Source of the DNA: Solanum dulcamara
Lineage: Eukaryota; Streptophyta; Magnoliopsida; Solanales; Solanaceae
Reading direction: 5' to 3'
Assembly: GCF_947179165.1 (NCBI RefSeq)
Contig: NC_077240.1
Coordinates: 70,387,501-70,451,500, forward strand
DNA: 64,000 nt
Shown: positions 11,550-23,251 of the stretch, piece after piece
Layout of the letters: each line of letters begins with the position of its first letter
Numbering within the stretch: the first letter of the stretch is position 1
Program-made: the position numbers and the translations under genes
Notes under the pieces: generated by a model
Told to the model about the DNA's origin: nothing
Databases searched by the model: none
Seen by the model: the letters and a program-made list of their open reading frames with translations, nothing else

Positions 11550-13830
11550 TGTAACACCCCTAAAACTTTTTAACTAAGATTCGAACCCTTCTTCATGTAT
11601 GTGTAGGATCGAACTCGACTATTGTGAAGTATATGCATGAGTTAGGATAAGTTCCTAAGTAATTGAAGAGTGTTAGAGGTGATTTAGGGTCATAAGGGAT
11701 CCCTAGAACCAAGCTAAGTCCAAAGAATTCGTCTTGGCTATGTTTTCCGATGAGTTCGTATAAGGGTCGACTTCCAATGACCATATATTTTTAAATGTGA
11801 CGATTTGGGAGGCCAGTGGCCTATTAAATTAAAGGTCTTTGAGTCTTATTTCCAACGCCGCTAAAATTGTAATTTTTGGAGTTCAGAGTCAAAAATTATG
11901 ACTATCTTAAGAGGACTAGCACTGCACGAATTTCAGGCCTGGGCTATAACTGCAGAAAACCTGGGCTTGGCGCTGCAGTGGTGCGATGCGCCACTATTGC
12001 GCCAGGAACAAGACTCAGTAGTTTCATCCTTGGCACGAGGTGCCACTATCAGATGTGTAAGTTTTAAGCCTATATTCGACTTGGCGCTGTAGTGGCGCAG
12101 CGCGCCACTATAGCACCAGGAGGATTTTAGCCCATTTTTCCATATTTTTTAGGATGGGTAAATTGGACATTTTCCCAAGTTATATATACATTAGCCTTGG
12201 GACATTTTGGACCATTATTTTCAGTCCCTTCCTCTCCCTAAAAGCTCTAGAAAATCCACTCTCTTCTCATCCAAATCCATCTCCAACAAGGATTGCCTTC
12301 AAGAACTTCAAGGATTCGAGCCTTCCATTGAAGACCCAACATCAAGATTTCTTCAAAGTCTTCACCAAGGTATGCAAGGCTACTCAAAGCATGGGTTGAG
12401 TCCACCCATGTGCCTTACATCTTCTTTGAGATTGATTGTTCATAAGAATGGAGTTTATTGGTAGATTTATGTCCACCTAGGTCTTTTTCATCTATTAACC
12501 TAACTTTTATTATGTTGATGTTGTGGAGTTAAGAAAGTGATGTTCTACATGTTGGTATGAGTTGATTGATATGAGTGGTTAAATATATTTTGTTGATTTT
12601 CTTAACTATGTTGATTTCTTTAAATATGTTAACTTTCTTAAATATGTTGATTTCCCTAAATTGTTGATTTAGAACCTTGGAGTCTTGATGAGTCTCGGAA
12701 AGATTTGCTATATGAATAGAGGAATAATTGGATAGGATTGTATGATGTTATAAAATGCATTTTTTAAAATTTCATTTGAAAGATACGATTGAGATTGATC
12801 GGATAGTATGATTGGAGGAGGTTTGATTGTGATAAAATTGATAATTTGACAAGGTTCCAAATGAGACTTGTTGATATGATTTGATTGAGTTGATTGGATG
12901 GAGTTTTATGAGCATTAAGTATTGGTAGGAGTATCGAGCACCAAATTGGGTAAGAGGAAGTAATAACTCGAATCCAATAACTATATCACCAAACGTAGGA
13001 GGGGATTGAACCGTTAAAGTCGGATGCTTCCCTAAAATTATTGTCCTGACATGATAGGACTTGGTTGGATTGGATCCATGATTTGTTGATTCGTTCATAC
13101 CCTGATAAGTTATGAACGGACATGGCAACAACGTCGGCTTATTGTACTATCACTAGCTCATAAGTGATGGTTATTGGATAAGAGAAACTCCCATATAGGT
13201 CTTGATAGTACTCTGAGTAGGATTGAGATAAATTGTATGTAATTGGTCCCATCTAAACTATACTCTTGTTTAGACTTAGGATACTTGATTGAGTTATTCT
13301 TCTTTCCGAGTTGATTTGATTCTTCCTTCATGTTTGGTTCCTTTGGCCATTTTACATACTCGTACATTCCATGAACTGATGCCATTTAGCCTGCATGATG
13401 CAGAGATAGGTACTAGAGATTATCAACCGATGCACCATTGAAGATCTATTCACTTCCAGCTAGTTGGTGAGTCCTCCTAGTTTCCAGAGGATACCGAGAT
13501 TTTCTTTATCATTTTGATTTATTTCCCTTATTTTGATTTTTGGTAGCCATAGACTTGTCATCGGCATCTCCTGGATTGTTGATAGAGGCTTCATAGACAA
13601 GAGTGTAGAAGTGTTGAATTGTTCGTTTTGCTTAGTTTTAATCTAGCTAGTTATTGGTTTGGTATTTGTTGGCCGTTGGCCCTAAATTATGAATAGTATC
13701 CTTATGATTGAATCTTTCGCTGATAGAATGTGAATGAATGAAAGTGTGACTGGACCAGGTGGTTCTCTTGAAGTCCAAAAATGGCTTTCGAGTGCCGGTC
13801 ACATCTAGGGTACCCTCCTAGGGCGTGACA
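11550..13830 (+). repeat. E3 5' LTR (2281 bp)
   Basis: Starts TGTAACACCCC and ends GGGCGTGACA. It matches the 3' LTR at 18873-21158 along its full length. It contains a GC-rich block with repeated GGCGC/GCGCC palindromes (11955-12125) upstream of a TATA-like run. ORFs at 11876-12464 lie in LTR sequence, recur in the 3' LTR and are not genes. Confidence 0.95.
12181..12188 (+). promoter_or_regulatory. Candidate TATA box of the E3 5' LTR
   Basis: TATATATA lies just downstream of the GC-rich palindromic block and upstream of a CT-rich stretch. The same arrangement occurs in the 3' LTR (19504-19511) and the minus-strand copy at 61210-61220. Position is plausible for a U3 promoter but no transcript start can be seen. 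Confidence 0.4.
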
Positions 13831-13834
13831 AACA

Positions 13835-13846
13835 TGGTATTAGAGC
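13835..13846 (+). other. E3 primer-binding site
   Basis: TGGTATTAGAGC lies four bases after the LTR end and matches the complement of initiator tRNA-Met except for one base. The leader 13847-14047 follows and is shared with two minus-strand elements in this window. Confidence 0.9.
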
Positions 13847-14047
13847 ACAGAGTTCAAGAGACCTAGAGAGTCTATGAAGCTGTGTCTAGTAGAGTCCTGC
13901 TTATGGGTGTGTTGTGCACCACACTTATAATCAGGAGGCTATAAGACATTAAGAATTATTTCACTTCTTTCATACTCTGAACTCGAGTGATAGTGTTAAA
14001 CTCTATAAGACTTCCTTTTTAATTCATGCATTTATACATTGCAGACA

Positions 14048-15270
14048 ATGCCTCCTAAATGTACCACCAGCTAGAGAAATACCGATAACACAGAGATTCC
14101 ACAATTAGAAATACACCCATCGAGGAATAGGGGCCAACCTGCAAGGTATGCTGAGGCACCTCAAGTGTCTACTACTTCGCCTGCACCAACTTCAGATGCA
14201 GATTTTGGAGGAGCGATTGCCATGCTCACTCAATTAGTGGTTGCCCGTAATGGTAATCAGAGTTCACCAACTCTTAGCTCTAGTTACCAAGAGTCGTCTG
14301 CTGCCACAAGAATTAGAGACTTTCTGAGAATGAATCCACTGGCATTCACAGATTCTAAGGTAGATAAAGACCCCTAAAATTTTATTGATGAGATGTGAAA
14401 GATCCTGAAAGCTATGCATGCTACGGAGATTGAGGGGGTTGAGTTGGTATCTTATCAGCTCAAGGATATGGCAAAAATTTGATATAACCAGTGGGAACAA
14501 AGTAGAGGTGAAGATATTGAGCCTGCTATTTGGGATGAATTTGACGGAGCCTTCCTTGACCACTTTTTTCCTAGAGAATTGAGGCAAGCAAAGGTGGAAG
14601 AGTTTGTAAATCTGAAACAAGAGGACATGACCATTAAAGAGTATAGTCTAAAGTTCATCTAGTTGTCTAGATATGCTCCATAGATGATCCCAGATATGAG
14701 GTCGAAGATGAGGAAATTTATCTCTGGACTGGGAAGACATGTAAAGAAGGAGTGCAAAGCGGCATTATTGATCTCCAACATAGATATTTCAAAATTAATA
14801 ATGTATGCTCAACAGATGGAGGATGAGAAGATGAAAGACAGGGATGAGCATCTGAGCAAGAAGGCAAAATCAGCTGGACATGAGAATGAACAGAGGCAGA
14901 ACAAGGGCCACAGGTCCTTATTCCATAAGAGGTCTTCCAACTATGCCTCATCCACTACAAGTGCACCTATGTCGCATAACATTATGATCGACAAGGAAAG
15001 AGTCACCAGAATTTTAGATCCCAGGGTCCTCAATCCCAGGCTAACGTGGGTCGAGGTTCGAAAGGGAAGCCACCATGCGGTAAATGCGGTAAGCTCCACT
15101 TGGGAGAGTGTAGAAAGGGGGATAAGGATTGTTATAAATGTGGCCAGGTGGGCCATTTTCAGAGGGAGTGTCCAACATGGGGCAACAGGGCCCAGTATTC
15201 TACCACCGCACCACCAGCTAGGGGTAATCAGAGGGGCACTACTCCAGGTATGAGCGGAGGAACAAACCAT
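14048..15270 (+). pseudogene. E3 gag (capsid and CCHC zinc knuckle), degraded
   Basis: Gag is the structural protein that packages the element RNA. The likely start is ATG 14048 (Met-Pro-Pro), the position used by relatives. A retrotransposon gag domain is readable around 14300-14800 (DFLRMNPLAF, then WDEFDGAFLDHFFPRELRQAK in the family pattern), with in-frame stops near 14068, 14375, 14396, 14480, 14660 and 14681. A frameshift near 15000 leads to an intact zinc knuckle CYKCGQVGHFQREC at 15130-15171, preceded by a second Cys-rich stretch (CGKCGKLHLGEC). Confidence 0.85.
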
Positions 15271-15279
15271 CTATATGCC

Positions 15280-15720
15280 ATGGGTAGTCGCCAAGATCAG
15301 GAGAACTCCCCAAACATCATGACGGGTATGATTTCAGTCTCTTCTCTTGACTGTTATGTTTTGATTGATCCGGGTGCCACACTATCTTTTGTGACTCCTT
15401 ACGTGGCTAGTAAATTCAATAAAATTTCTGAATGTCTTCTTGAGCCTTTCAGTGTAGCTACTCCTGTCGGTGATTCTATCTTAGCTAAGAGAGTCTATAG
15501 GGATTGCACTATGCCAATCTATTATAGAGATACCTTGGCCGATTTAGTTGAGTTGGACATGGTCAATTTTGATGTGATCCTTGGCATGGACTAGCTTTAT
15601 GTCTGTTATGCCACTATTAATTGTAGGACTCAGATTGTCAAGTTCAAATTCCCTAATGAGGCTGTCATAGAGTGGAAGGGTAGTGCTGTCGTGCCTAAGG
15701 GTAAGTTTATTTCCTACTTT
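15280..15720 (+). pseudogene. E3 aspartic protease region
   Basis: The pepsin-like retroviral protease cuts the polyprotein. The active-site motif is kept as LIDPGATLSF (Asp codon 15367-15369). The family pattern continues to FDVILGMD, where the expected Trp codon is TAG at 15592-15594. Reading continues in the same frame afterwards to about 15770 before another stop. Confidence 0.85.
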
Positions 15721-15799
15721 AGGGCCAGAAAACTAATCTCGAAAGGTGTATTTATCACATCATCTGAGTGAAAGATGACAATATTTAGTCTCCATCCCT

Positions 15800-16560
15800 T
15801 GAGTCGGTCTCGATTGTCAATTAGTTTCCTAAAGTCTTTCCTGAAGATCTGCCCGGAGTCCCTTCTGATAGGGAGATCGACTTTGGAATCGATGTCCCTC
15901 CTGGTACCCAGCCTATCTCTATCCCTCCATATAGAATAGCTCCGGCTGAGTTGAAAGAGTTGAAAGAATAGTTGAAGGACTTGTTAGATAAGGGATTCAT
16001 TAGGCCGAGAATAGATGATTTATTTGATGGGACCCTTAGAATGTGTATTGATTATAGGCAACTAAACAAGGTCACCATAAAGAAAAAATATCCTCTCCCC
16101 AGAATAGATGATTTATTTGATCAACTTCAGGGTGACACTTGTTTCTCAAAGATAGACCTAAGATCGGGTTACCATCAGTTGAAGGTGAGGGAGGGTGACA
16201 TACCAAAGATAGCTTTTCAGACCCGTTATGGCAATTTTGAGTTCTTGGTTATGTCCTTTGGGTTGACCAATGCCCCTATAGCTTTTATGGATCTCATGAA
16301 TCGAGTATTTAAGCCGTATCTTGATATGTTTTTGATTGTATTTATTGATGATATTTTGGTTTACTCCAAGAATGAGGAGGAGCACGCCTATCATCTTAGA
16401 GTCGTCTTGCAAACTTTGAAAGACCAGATATTGTATGCAAAGTTCTCCAAATGTAAATTTTGGCTTGCATCAGTGGCTTTTCTAGGCCACATTATATCTG
16501 GAGATGGTATTTAGGTTGATGCTCAGAAGATCGAGGCAGTGAAAAATTAGCCCAGATCCA
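15800..16560 (+). pseudogene. E3 reverse transcriptase, with a replaced fingers segment
   Basis: RT copies the element RNA into DNA. The lead-in [16 protein letters not shown] is readable at about 15835-15890. TAG at 15969-15971 splits the N-terminus. The catalytic FIDD box (16341-16352) and the DLRSGYHQ and FGLTNAP motifs are intact. Between FIRP and GTLRM the usual segment of about 16 residues is absent and replaced by RIDDLFD, a copy of the 21-nt stretch that recurs at 16101-16121. A TAG at 16513-16515 ends the open frame. Confidence 0.9.
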
Positions 16561-16599
16561 CGTCCCCGATAGAGATAAGAAGCTTCTTGGGTTTGGATG

Positions 16600-17130
16600 G
16601 CTATTATTGAAGGTTTGTAGAGGGATTCTCATCCATATCATCACCATTGACCAAGAGACCCAAAAGAAGGCTAAGTTCCAATGGTCTGATGCATGTGAGG
16701 AGAGTTTCCAGAAATTGAAGACCAAGCTAACCACTGCTTCTGTTCTAACTTTTCCCGATGGAATAGAGGATTTTATGATCTATTGTTATGTGTCTAGAGT
16801 TGGTTTGGGATGTGTGTTGATGCAGAGGGGAAAGGTGATAGCCTATGCTTCAATACAGCTTAAGGTTTATAAGAGAAATTACCCAACTCATAACCTTGAG
16901 CTGGCAGCTGTGGTATTTTCTCTTAAAATTTGGTGCCACTACTTGTATCGAGTGCATGTTGATGTGTTTACCAATCATAAGAGTTTGCAATACGTCTTCA
17001 GCCAGAAAGAACTCAACCTGAGATAAAGAAGATGCATCAAGCTACTCAAAGACTATGATATAAGCATCTTCTACCATCCAGGTAAAGCTAATGTTGTTGC
17101 TGATACTCTTAGCAGGTTGTCTATAGGTAG
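16600..17130 (+). pseudogene. E3 RNase H
   Basis: RNase H removes RNA from the RNA-DNA hybrid. The family pattern is readable: RKAKFQW-like start near 16665, then [38 protein letters not shown] and [19 protein letters not shown] at about 17024 interrupts the C-terminus, after which DYDISIFYHPGKANVVADTLSR continues to about 17117. Confidence 0.85.
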
Positions 17131-17189
17131 CACTGCCCATATAGAGGAGGGGAGGAAAGAATTGGATAAAGAGGTCCATAGACTAGCTT

Positions 17190-18720
17190 GATTAGAAGTT
17201 CAGCTTGAAGAGAATAATGAAGGCGGAGTTAATGTTCAGGATGGGTCTGCATCCTTACTCGTGGAAGAGGTAAAAGAGAAGCAAGACCAAGATCCTATCC
17301 TTCTCCAATTGAAGGAAGTTGTTCACAAGCAAAAGGTGATGGTTTTCACCAAAGGGGGAGATGGTGTGTTGAGGTACCAAAATATATTGTGTGTCCCAGA
17401 TGTTGATGATGTGCGAGAAAGTATTATGGCCGAAGCGCATAGTTCCAAGTACTCTATTCATCCTGGCTCTACAAAGATGTATCATGACTTGAGAAAAGTT
17501 TATTGGTGGAGTGGAATGAAGAGAGATATCGCAGAATTTGTTTCCAAGTGCCCGAATTGCCAATAGATTAAAGTTGAGCATCAAAGGCCATGTGGGTTAG
17601 CTCAAAACATAGAGATTCCGAAATGGAAGTGGGAGATGATCAATATGGACTTTATTACGGGTTTGCTGAGGTCCCGAAAGCAACATGATTCAATTTGGGT
17701 GATTGTGGATAGAATGACAAAATTAGCTCACTTCTTGGCAGTTAAGACTACTGACACCGTAGAAGATTATGCGAAATTATACATCTAGGAGATCGTCAGG
17801 TCACATGGGGTCCCCTTATCTATCATCTCAGACAGAGGATCTCAATTCACTTCTCAATTTTGGAGATCCTTTCAAAAGGGACTGGGTTCAAAGGTGAATC
17901 TTAGTACGACCTTTCATCCCCAGATAGATGGCCAAGTGGAGTGCATCATCCAGACATTGGAAGATATGTTAAGGGCATGTGTACTTGACTTCAAAGGAAA
18001 TTGGGATGATCACTTACCTCTCATAGAGTTTGCATATAATAATAGTTATCATGCAAGTATTCAAATGGCTCCCTATGAAGCTTTGTATGAGAGGAGGTGT
18101 AGATCACCAATTGGGTGGTTTGAAGTTGGTGAAGTTGAGTTGATTGGGCCCGATTTTGTACACAAGCTATAGAGAAGGTGAGAGTTATTCAAGATAGGCT
18201 AAAGATAGCCAAAAACTGCCAAAAATCTTACACCAATGTGAGGAGGAGAGAATTAGAGTTTGAGGTGGATGATTGGGTGTACTTCAAAGTGTCACCCATG
18301 AAGGGCATCATGAGGTTTGGAAGGAAGGGAAATCTTAGTCCTCGATATATTTGTCCTTACCAGGTTATGAGGAGGATTGGGAGTATGTCTTATGAATTGG
18401 AGTTACCCTCGAAGATAGCCGCTATTCATCTGGTATTTCACATTTCGATGTTGAAGAAGTGCTTGGGCGATCCCTTATTGGTAGTACCCATTGATAGTAT
18501 TGGAGTTAAGGATAGCTTGTCATATGAAGAGGTTCCGGTCCAAATTCTTGATTGCCAAATTCGCAAATTGAGGAACAAAGAGATTGCCTCAGTCAAATTC
18601 TTGTGGAGAAATCAATTTGTTGAGGAAGCCACATGGGAAGCGGAGGAAGATATGAAAGCTAAATATCCACACCTATTCATTCCTATCGATGAAATGTTAA
18701 AGGTAACGTCCATTTTCTTG
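17190..18720 (+). pseudogene. E3 integrase with C-terminal chromodomain
   Basis: Integrase inserts the DNA copy. The HHCC zinc region ([11 protein letters not shown] ... CPNC) ends at 17566 and is followed by TAG. The catalytic triad is present: Asp 17708-17710, Asp 17831-17833 and Glu 17939-17941, the last two exactly 35 residues apart. A TAG at about 17787 and a frameshift near 18172 break the frame. The last ORF (18178-18726) holds the GPY/F-like region (SPRYICPYQV) and a chromodomain-type end (ILDCQIRKLRNKEI, LWRNQFVEEATWEAE), which marks the chromovirus lineage. Confidence 0.9.
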
Positions 18721-18859
18721 ACTTGAATTCGTTTGTGTATTTTGAGTTCGGATGGTAAATTATTTTGAGAATTTGATTGGTTGAATGAATGAATTCTGAT
18801 TGTGATTTTTACCTCGAGTCCATCCTTGGGTTACTCGTCATTCGAGGATGAATGATCCC

Positions 18860-18867
18860 AAGAGGGA
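18860..18867 (+). other. E3 polypurine tract
   Basis: AAGAGGGA lies five bases before the 3' LTR start, in the position used to prime plus-strand DNA. The mirror-image tract of the right-edge element is at 61986-61995. Confidence 0.75.
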
Positions 18868-18872
18868 CATAA

Positions 18873-21158
18873 TGTAACACCCTCAAATATTTTCACTAAG
18901 ATTTGAACCCTTCTTCGTGTATGTGTAGGATCAAACTCGACTATTGTGAAGTGTATGCTTGAGTTAGTATAAGTTCCTAAGTAATTGAAGAGTGTTAGAG
19001 GTGATATAGGGTCATAAGGGATCCCTAGAACCAAGCTAAGTCCAAAGAATTCGTCTTGGCTAAGTTTTCTGATGAGTTCGTATAAGGGTCGACTTCCAAT
19101 GACCATATATTTTTGAATGTGACGATCTGGGTGGCCCATGGCCTATTAAATTAAAGGTCTTTGATTCTTCTTTCCAACTCTGCCGAGATTGTAATTTTTG
19201 GAATTCGGAGTCAAAAGTTATGACTATCTTAAGATGGAGTAGCACTGTAGGAATTTCAGGCCTAGGCTATAACTGCAGAAAACCTAGGCTTGGCACCGTA
19301 GGGGCACGATGCTCCACTATAGCGCTAGGAAAAAGACTCAATATTTTGTTCCTTGGCGCGATGCGCCACTATCAGATGTGCAGGTTTTAAGCCTATATTC
19401 GACTTGGCGCTGCAGTGGCGCGGCGCGCCACTATAGCGCTAGGAGGATTTTAGCCCCTTTTTCCAGATTTTTTAGGAAGGGCAAATTGGACATTTTCCCA
19501 AATTATATATACATTAGACTTGGGACGTTTTGGACCATTATTTTCAGTCCCTTCCGCTCTCTAAAAGACCTAGAAAATCCACTATCTTCTCATCCAAATC
19601 CATCTCCAACAAGGATTGCCTTCAAGAACTTCAAGGATTCGAGCCTTCCATTGAAGACCCAACATCAAGGTTTCTTCAAAGTCTTCACTAGGTATGTAAG
19701 GCTACTCAAAGCATGGGTTCAGTGCACCCATGTGCCTTACATCTTCTTTGAGATTGATTGTTCATAAGAATGGAGTTTATTGGTAGATTTATGTCCAACT
19801 AGGTCTTTTTCATCTATTAACCTAACTTTTATTATGTTGATGTTGTGGAGTTAAGAAAGTGATGTGATACATGTTGGTATTAGTTGATTGATATGAGTGG
19901 TTAAACATATTTTGTTGATTTTCTAACTATGATGATTTCTTTAAATATGTTAACTTTCTTAAATATGTTGATTTCCCTAAATTGTTGATTTAGAACCTTG
20001 GAGTCTTGATGAGTCCCGGGAAGATTAGCTAAATGAATAGAGGAATGATTGGATAGGATTGTATGATGTTATAAAATGCATTTTTTAAATTTTATTTGAA
20101 AGATACAATTGAGATTGATCGGATATTGTGATTGGAGGAGGGTTGATTGTGATAGAATTGATGATTTGACTAGGTTCCAAATGAGACTTGTCGATATGAT
20201 TTGATTGAGTTGATTGGATGGAGTTTTATGAGCATTGAGTCTTGGGAGGAGTATCGAGCACCGAATTGGGTAAGAGTAAGTAATAACTCAAATCCAATAA
20301 CAACATCGCGAAATGTAGGAGGGGATTGAACCGTTAAAATCAGATGCTTCCCCAAAATTATTGTCCTGACATGATAGGACTTGGTTGGATTGGATCCATG
20401 ATTGGTTGATTTGTTCATACCCTGGCAAGGTATTAATGGATGTGGCAACAACGTCGGCTTGTTTTACTATCACTGGCTCAAAAGTGATGGTTGTCGGATA
20501 AAACAAACTCCCATATAGGTCTTGATAGTACTTTGAGTCGGATTGAGTTGAATTGTATGTGATTTGTCCCGTCTAAACTATACTCTTGTTTAGACTTAGG
20601 ACACTTGATTGAGTTGTTCTTCTTTCCGAGTTGATTTGATTCTTCCTTGATGTTTGGTTCCTTTGGCCATTTTACATACTCGTACATTCCATGTACTGAT
20701 GCCATTTAGCCTGTCTCATTTCATGATGCAGAGGCAGGTACTAGAGATCATCAACCGACACATCGTTGCAGATCTATTCACTTTCAGCTAGTTGGTGAGA
20801 CCTCCCAGTTTTCAGAGAATACCGATATTTTCTTTATCGTTTTGATTTATTTCCCTTATTTTGATATTTGGTAGTCATGGACTTGTCATTAGCACCTCCT
20901 GGATTGTTGATAGAGGCTTCATAGACTAGAGTGTAGAAGTGTTGAATTGTTCGTTTTCCTTAGTTTTAATTCACCTAGTTATTGGTTTGGTATTTGTTGG
21001 CCTTTGGCCCAAAATTATGAATAGTATCCTTATGATTGAATCTTCTGCTGATAGAATGTGAATGAATGAAAGTGTGACTAGACCAGGTGGTTCGCTTGAA
21101 GGCCAGAAATGGTTTTCGAGTGCCGGTCACGTCTAGGGTACCCTCCCAGGGCGTGACA
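18873..21158 (+). repeat. E3 3' LTR (2286 bp)
   Basis: Starts TGTAACACCC and ends GGGCGTGACA, followed by TSD GTTCA. It matches the 5' LTR throughout, including the GC-rich palindromic block (19290-19445) and the TATA-like run at 19504-19511. The 152-aa ORF at 19309-19767 and the minus-strand ORFs here are LTR sequence. Confidence 0.95.
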
Positions 21159-21872
21159 GTTCAGGACCCTATGTACGCAAACCATATATGCAATCCTACT
21201 AAATTCTATGTTCCAGCCTCAATAGAATCAAAATTATAATTCAAGGTCTCCTTGTCCCAGAATCTGATAAGTCGCAACTAAACTAGTTTCGGCACTTGAA
21301 ATATCAAAAATATCGTCGGAACCTCTAAACATTATAACGAAGTGATTTCTACCATTAGAATCACCTCCCGAAACTATTGAAACCATCAAATATTCAATTC
21401 GAATACCCAAATACCAAATGTTGACCAAAGTCAAACTTGGATCAAACTTAATTCAATTTCCAACTTGGAACCTAAAATCTACGTTTCAACTCCAAATTTT
21501 ATTCCGACAACTCTCCTAGACCAATTCCACATTCCAGAACTGATGGCATTGAAGGATTTTGATTCCAAGACACGAAACTCCAAGTGAATCCAAAACTCAA
21601 AATTTGATAACTTAAGCCAGTGGCGGATACGGAATTTCAATTCAGGGGGTCGAACATATGAATAAATAAGCAAAGAAAAATCAAAGCAGATGCCAGCTAA
21701 ATTTTAAACCTCTTATTTAGCCTTTTAATATTTCTTCCCATTTTTCTCTACACCGTTGAACCTTTTTTTAAAAATTTCATATTTTTTTAACTTTCACTTT
21801 GTAGTGTCCTATTTTATTTTAAATTTTCTATTTTTTATTTTAAATTAATACCCCACAAAAAAAAGTTTATTA

Positions 21873-21949
21873 AAAAAATGTAAGTATTGAATTATTAATA
21901 TCATAATATATATAATATGATATTAATAATTTAATATTTACACTTTTTT
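21873..21949. repeat. Long near-perfect inverted repeat inside the hAT
   Basis: Two arms of about 33 bases (21873-21905 and 21917-21949) are reverse complements with about three differences and a short AT loop. It could be a tiny nested foldback element. Confidence 0.75.
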
Positions 21950-22867
21950 AAGAATAATATATTTTTAGTACTCAATAATAATAGTAATAATAATTAAGAT
22001 GTTGAACAACATCAATTTATTAATATGTAAAATGATAAATATATAGTTGAAAAGTACGCACTATGTAATTCGATAAATATTATATAAAACATAACAAAAC
22101 AAGATATACATAGTGTGTTATTTCTTTTCTTTTGGTTGAAAAGTGTATTAATATTGAAAGTCAATTGGAAATTGTAGAAATCTAGCTAGGGCTTTAAATT
22201 AGTATGCGAGCATGAAAAAGAGAGAATAGGAATATTTTTCATCCAATTACATAAAAAATATATACAAATATTTTAAAGAAAATATTACTTGTGTGAACAC
22301 TTTTTAATAAATAATTACTGATTTTAGTAAAAAAAATTATTTATTACCATTTATAACAATACATAGCAGTATTGTGATAAAATCTTATATGTACTAAAAG
22401 TGAATTATGTATGCAATATAAATATATTATAAGTGTTGTAAAATATATTATGTCTTCTTGGTATGAAATTGGCACAATGTATTATATGTATATTAAAGTG
22501 TATAAAACTTGTATTATATGACCTTTATAAATTATTTTTCTAATATGTATTAAAATTATATTATAAATGTATTATAAGTGTCCAGTAAAAAAATATTATT
22601 GTTAGAAATGGTAAATATTTTCTTAATATGGTATATCTATGTAAATATTTCTATTTTAAATACGATATTTAAACTTGAGAAAAATGAAAAATAATCAACT
22701 ATTAAGTAAATAACAAATACACACAAATGGGTTAACTAATTTGTCTACTCAGCCCCAATTGCTCATTTTATAGGAGAAAGGCCCAAGTCCAACAACATAT
22801 TTAAAGCCCAAATGCACATTAAATAGAAAAGGGAGTGAGAAACTTTTAAAAACCTTTTAAAAAAAGA

Positions 22868-22938
22868 AGACTTGAGCGAGAATCGAACCCACGACATCAA
22901 TTGTGAATTGAACCCCTTTGACCATTGAGCCACTCTTT
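22868..22938 (-). other. tRNA-like Pol III module (A and B boxes) in the hAT
   Basis: On the minus strand TGGCTCAATGG (22922-22932) fits the A-box consensus TRGYNNARNNG at every defined base, and GGTTCGATTC (22880-22889) fits the B box. A T-arm-like stem with wobble pairs can be drawn around the B box, but no acceptor stem closes, so this is not a functional tRNA. Confidence 0.6.
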
Positions 22939-23251
22939 TTAACTGTTCTAAGGGGTTCATTAAAAGGTATATATCCATAATATTCAAATATAGCCTTATA
23001 TATACAACGTAATTTTTTGATTGAGGGGGTTCGGGTGAACCCCCACACTACCACATAGCTCCGCCCCTGACTTATGACTTTAAAAGTCATTTCTCTTGCA
23101 AAACCTCAACTTTTTAAAAGATTTTTAAAAACTAATTCTCAGACCCAACCAAAAGAGACTCGGAGAAAATAATGGGGGGGGAAGGGGGGAGGGGTAAAAC
23201 AACAATTTTATCAAAAATATCGAAAATAATCTTTAGGGTTATTACAGTTGA

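Larger units (their letters stand above)
11550..21158 (+). mobile_element. E3: complete Ty3/gypsy Tekay/Del-type element with TSD GTTCA
   Basis: The 9.6-kb element has both LTRs, PBS, gag-pol in the order gag, protease, RT, RNase H, integrase, chromodomain, and a polypurine tract. The perfect TSD GTTCA lies at 11545-11549 and 21159-21163. The two LTRs differ at many scattered sites by eye (not counted), so the insertion is not recent. Gag-pol is interrupted by many stops, mostly TAG or TGA in place of Trp, Gln or Arg codons, and by some frameshifts. The RT has lost one segment. It cannot move by itself. Confidence 0.95.
21618..23069. mobile_element. Non-autonomous hAT (Tip100-like ends), 1.45 kb
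   Basis: The ends are CAGTGGCGGA (left) and, inverted, CAGGGGCGGA (right), a 9/10 match and the start typical of Tip100-type hAT elements. The flanking 8-bp sites ACTTAAGC (21610-21617) and ACTTATGA (23070-23077) agree at six positions. The interior is AT-rich, with no transposase domain. It carries a near-palindrome at 21873-21949, a Pol III-like module at 22868-22938, and an 8-bp perfect hairpin at 23025-23044. Confidence 0.85.
9663..23246 (-). mobile_element. E2: solo LTR inserted in E1 gag, itself carrying E3 and a hAT
   Basis: The ends are TGTCACGACCCG (left) and ...TTATTACA (right), flanked by a perfect 5-bp TSD GTTGA. Read on the minus strand it ends CGGGTCGTGACA, the usual LTR terminus of these families. 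Removing E3 (11550-21158), the hAT (21618-23069) and their duplicated target sites leaves about 2510 bp in three pieces (9663-11549, 21164-21617, 23078-23246) with no internal domain, hence a solo LTR. Short ORFs inside (9780-10007, 10459-10647, 11224-11557) have no recognisable product. Confidence 0.85.

Noticed and set aside
11876..12464. Overlapping ORFs upstream of E3 gag
   Set aside because: They lie in the 5' LTR, recur in the 3' LTR with changes that do not preserve the frame, and have no domain.
12772..13385. Minus-strand ORFs of 119 and 75 aa
   Set aside because: Their counterparts at 20170-20705 are in the other LTR copy; they are antisense LTR sequence.
22868..22938. A functional tRNA gene
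   Set aside because: A and B boxes are present but no acceptor or anticodon stem closes; listed only as a tRNA-like module.
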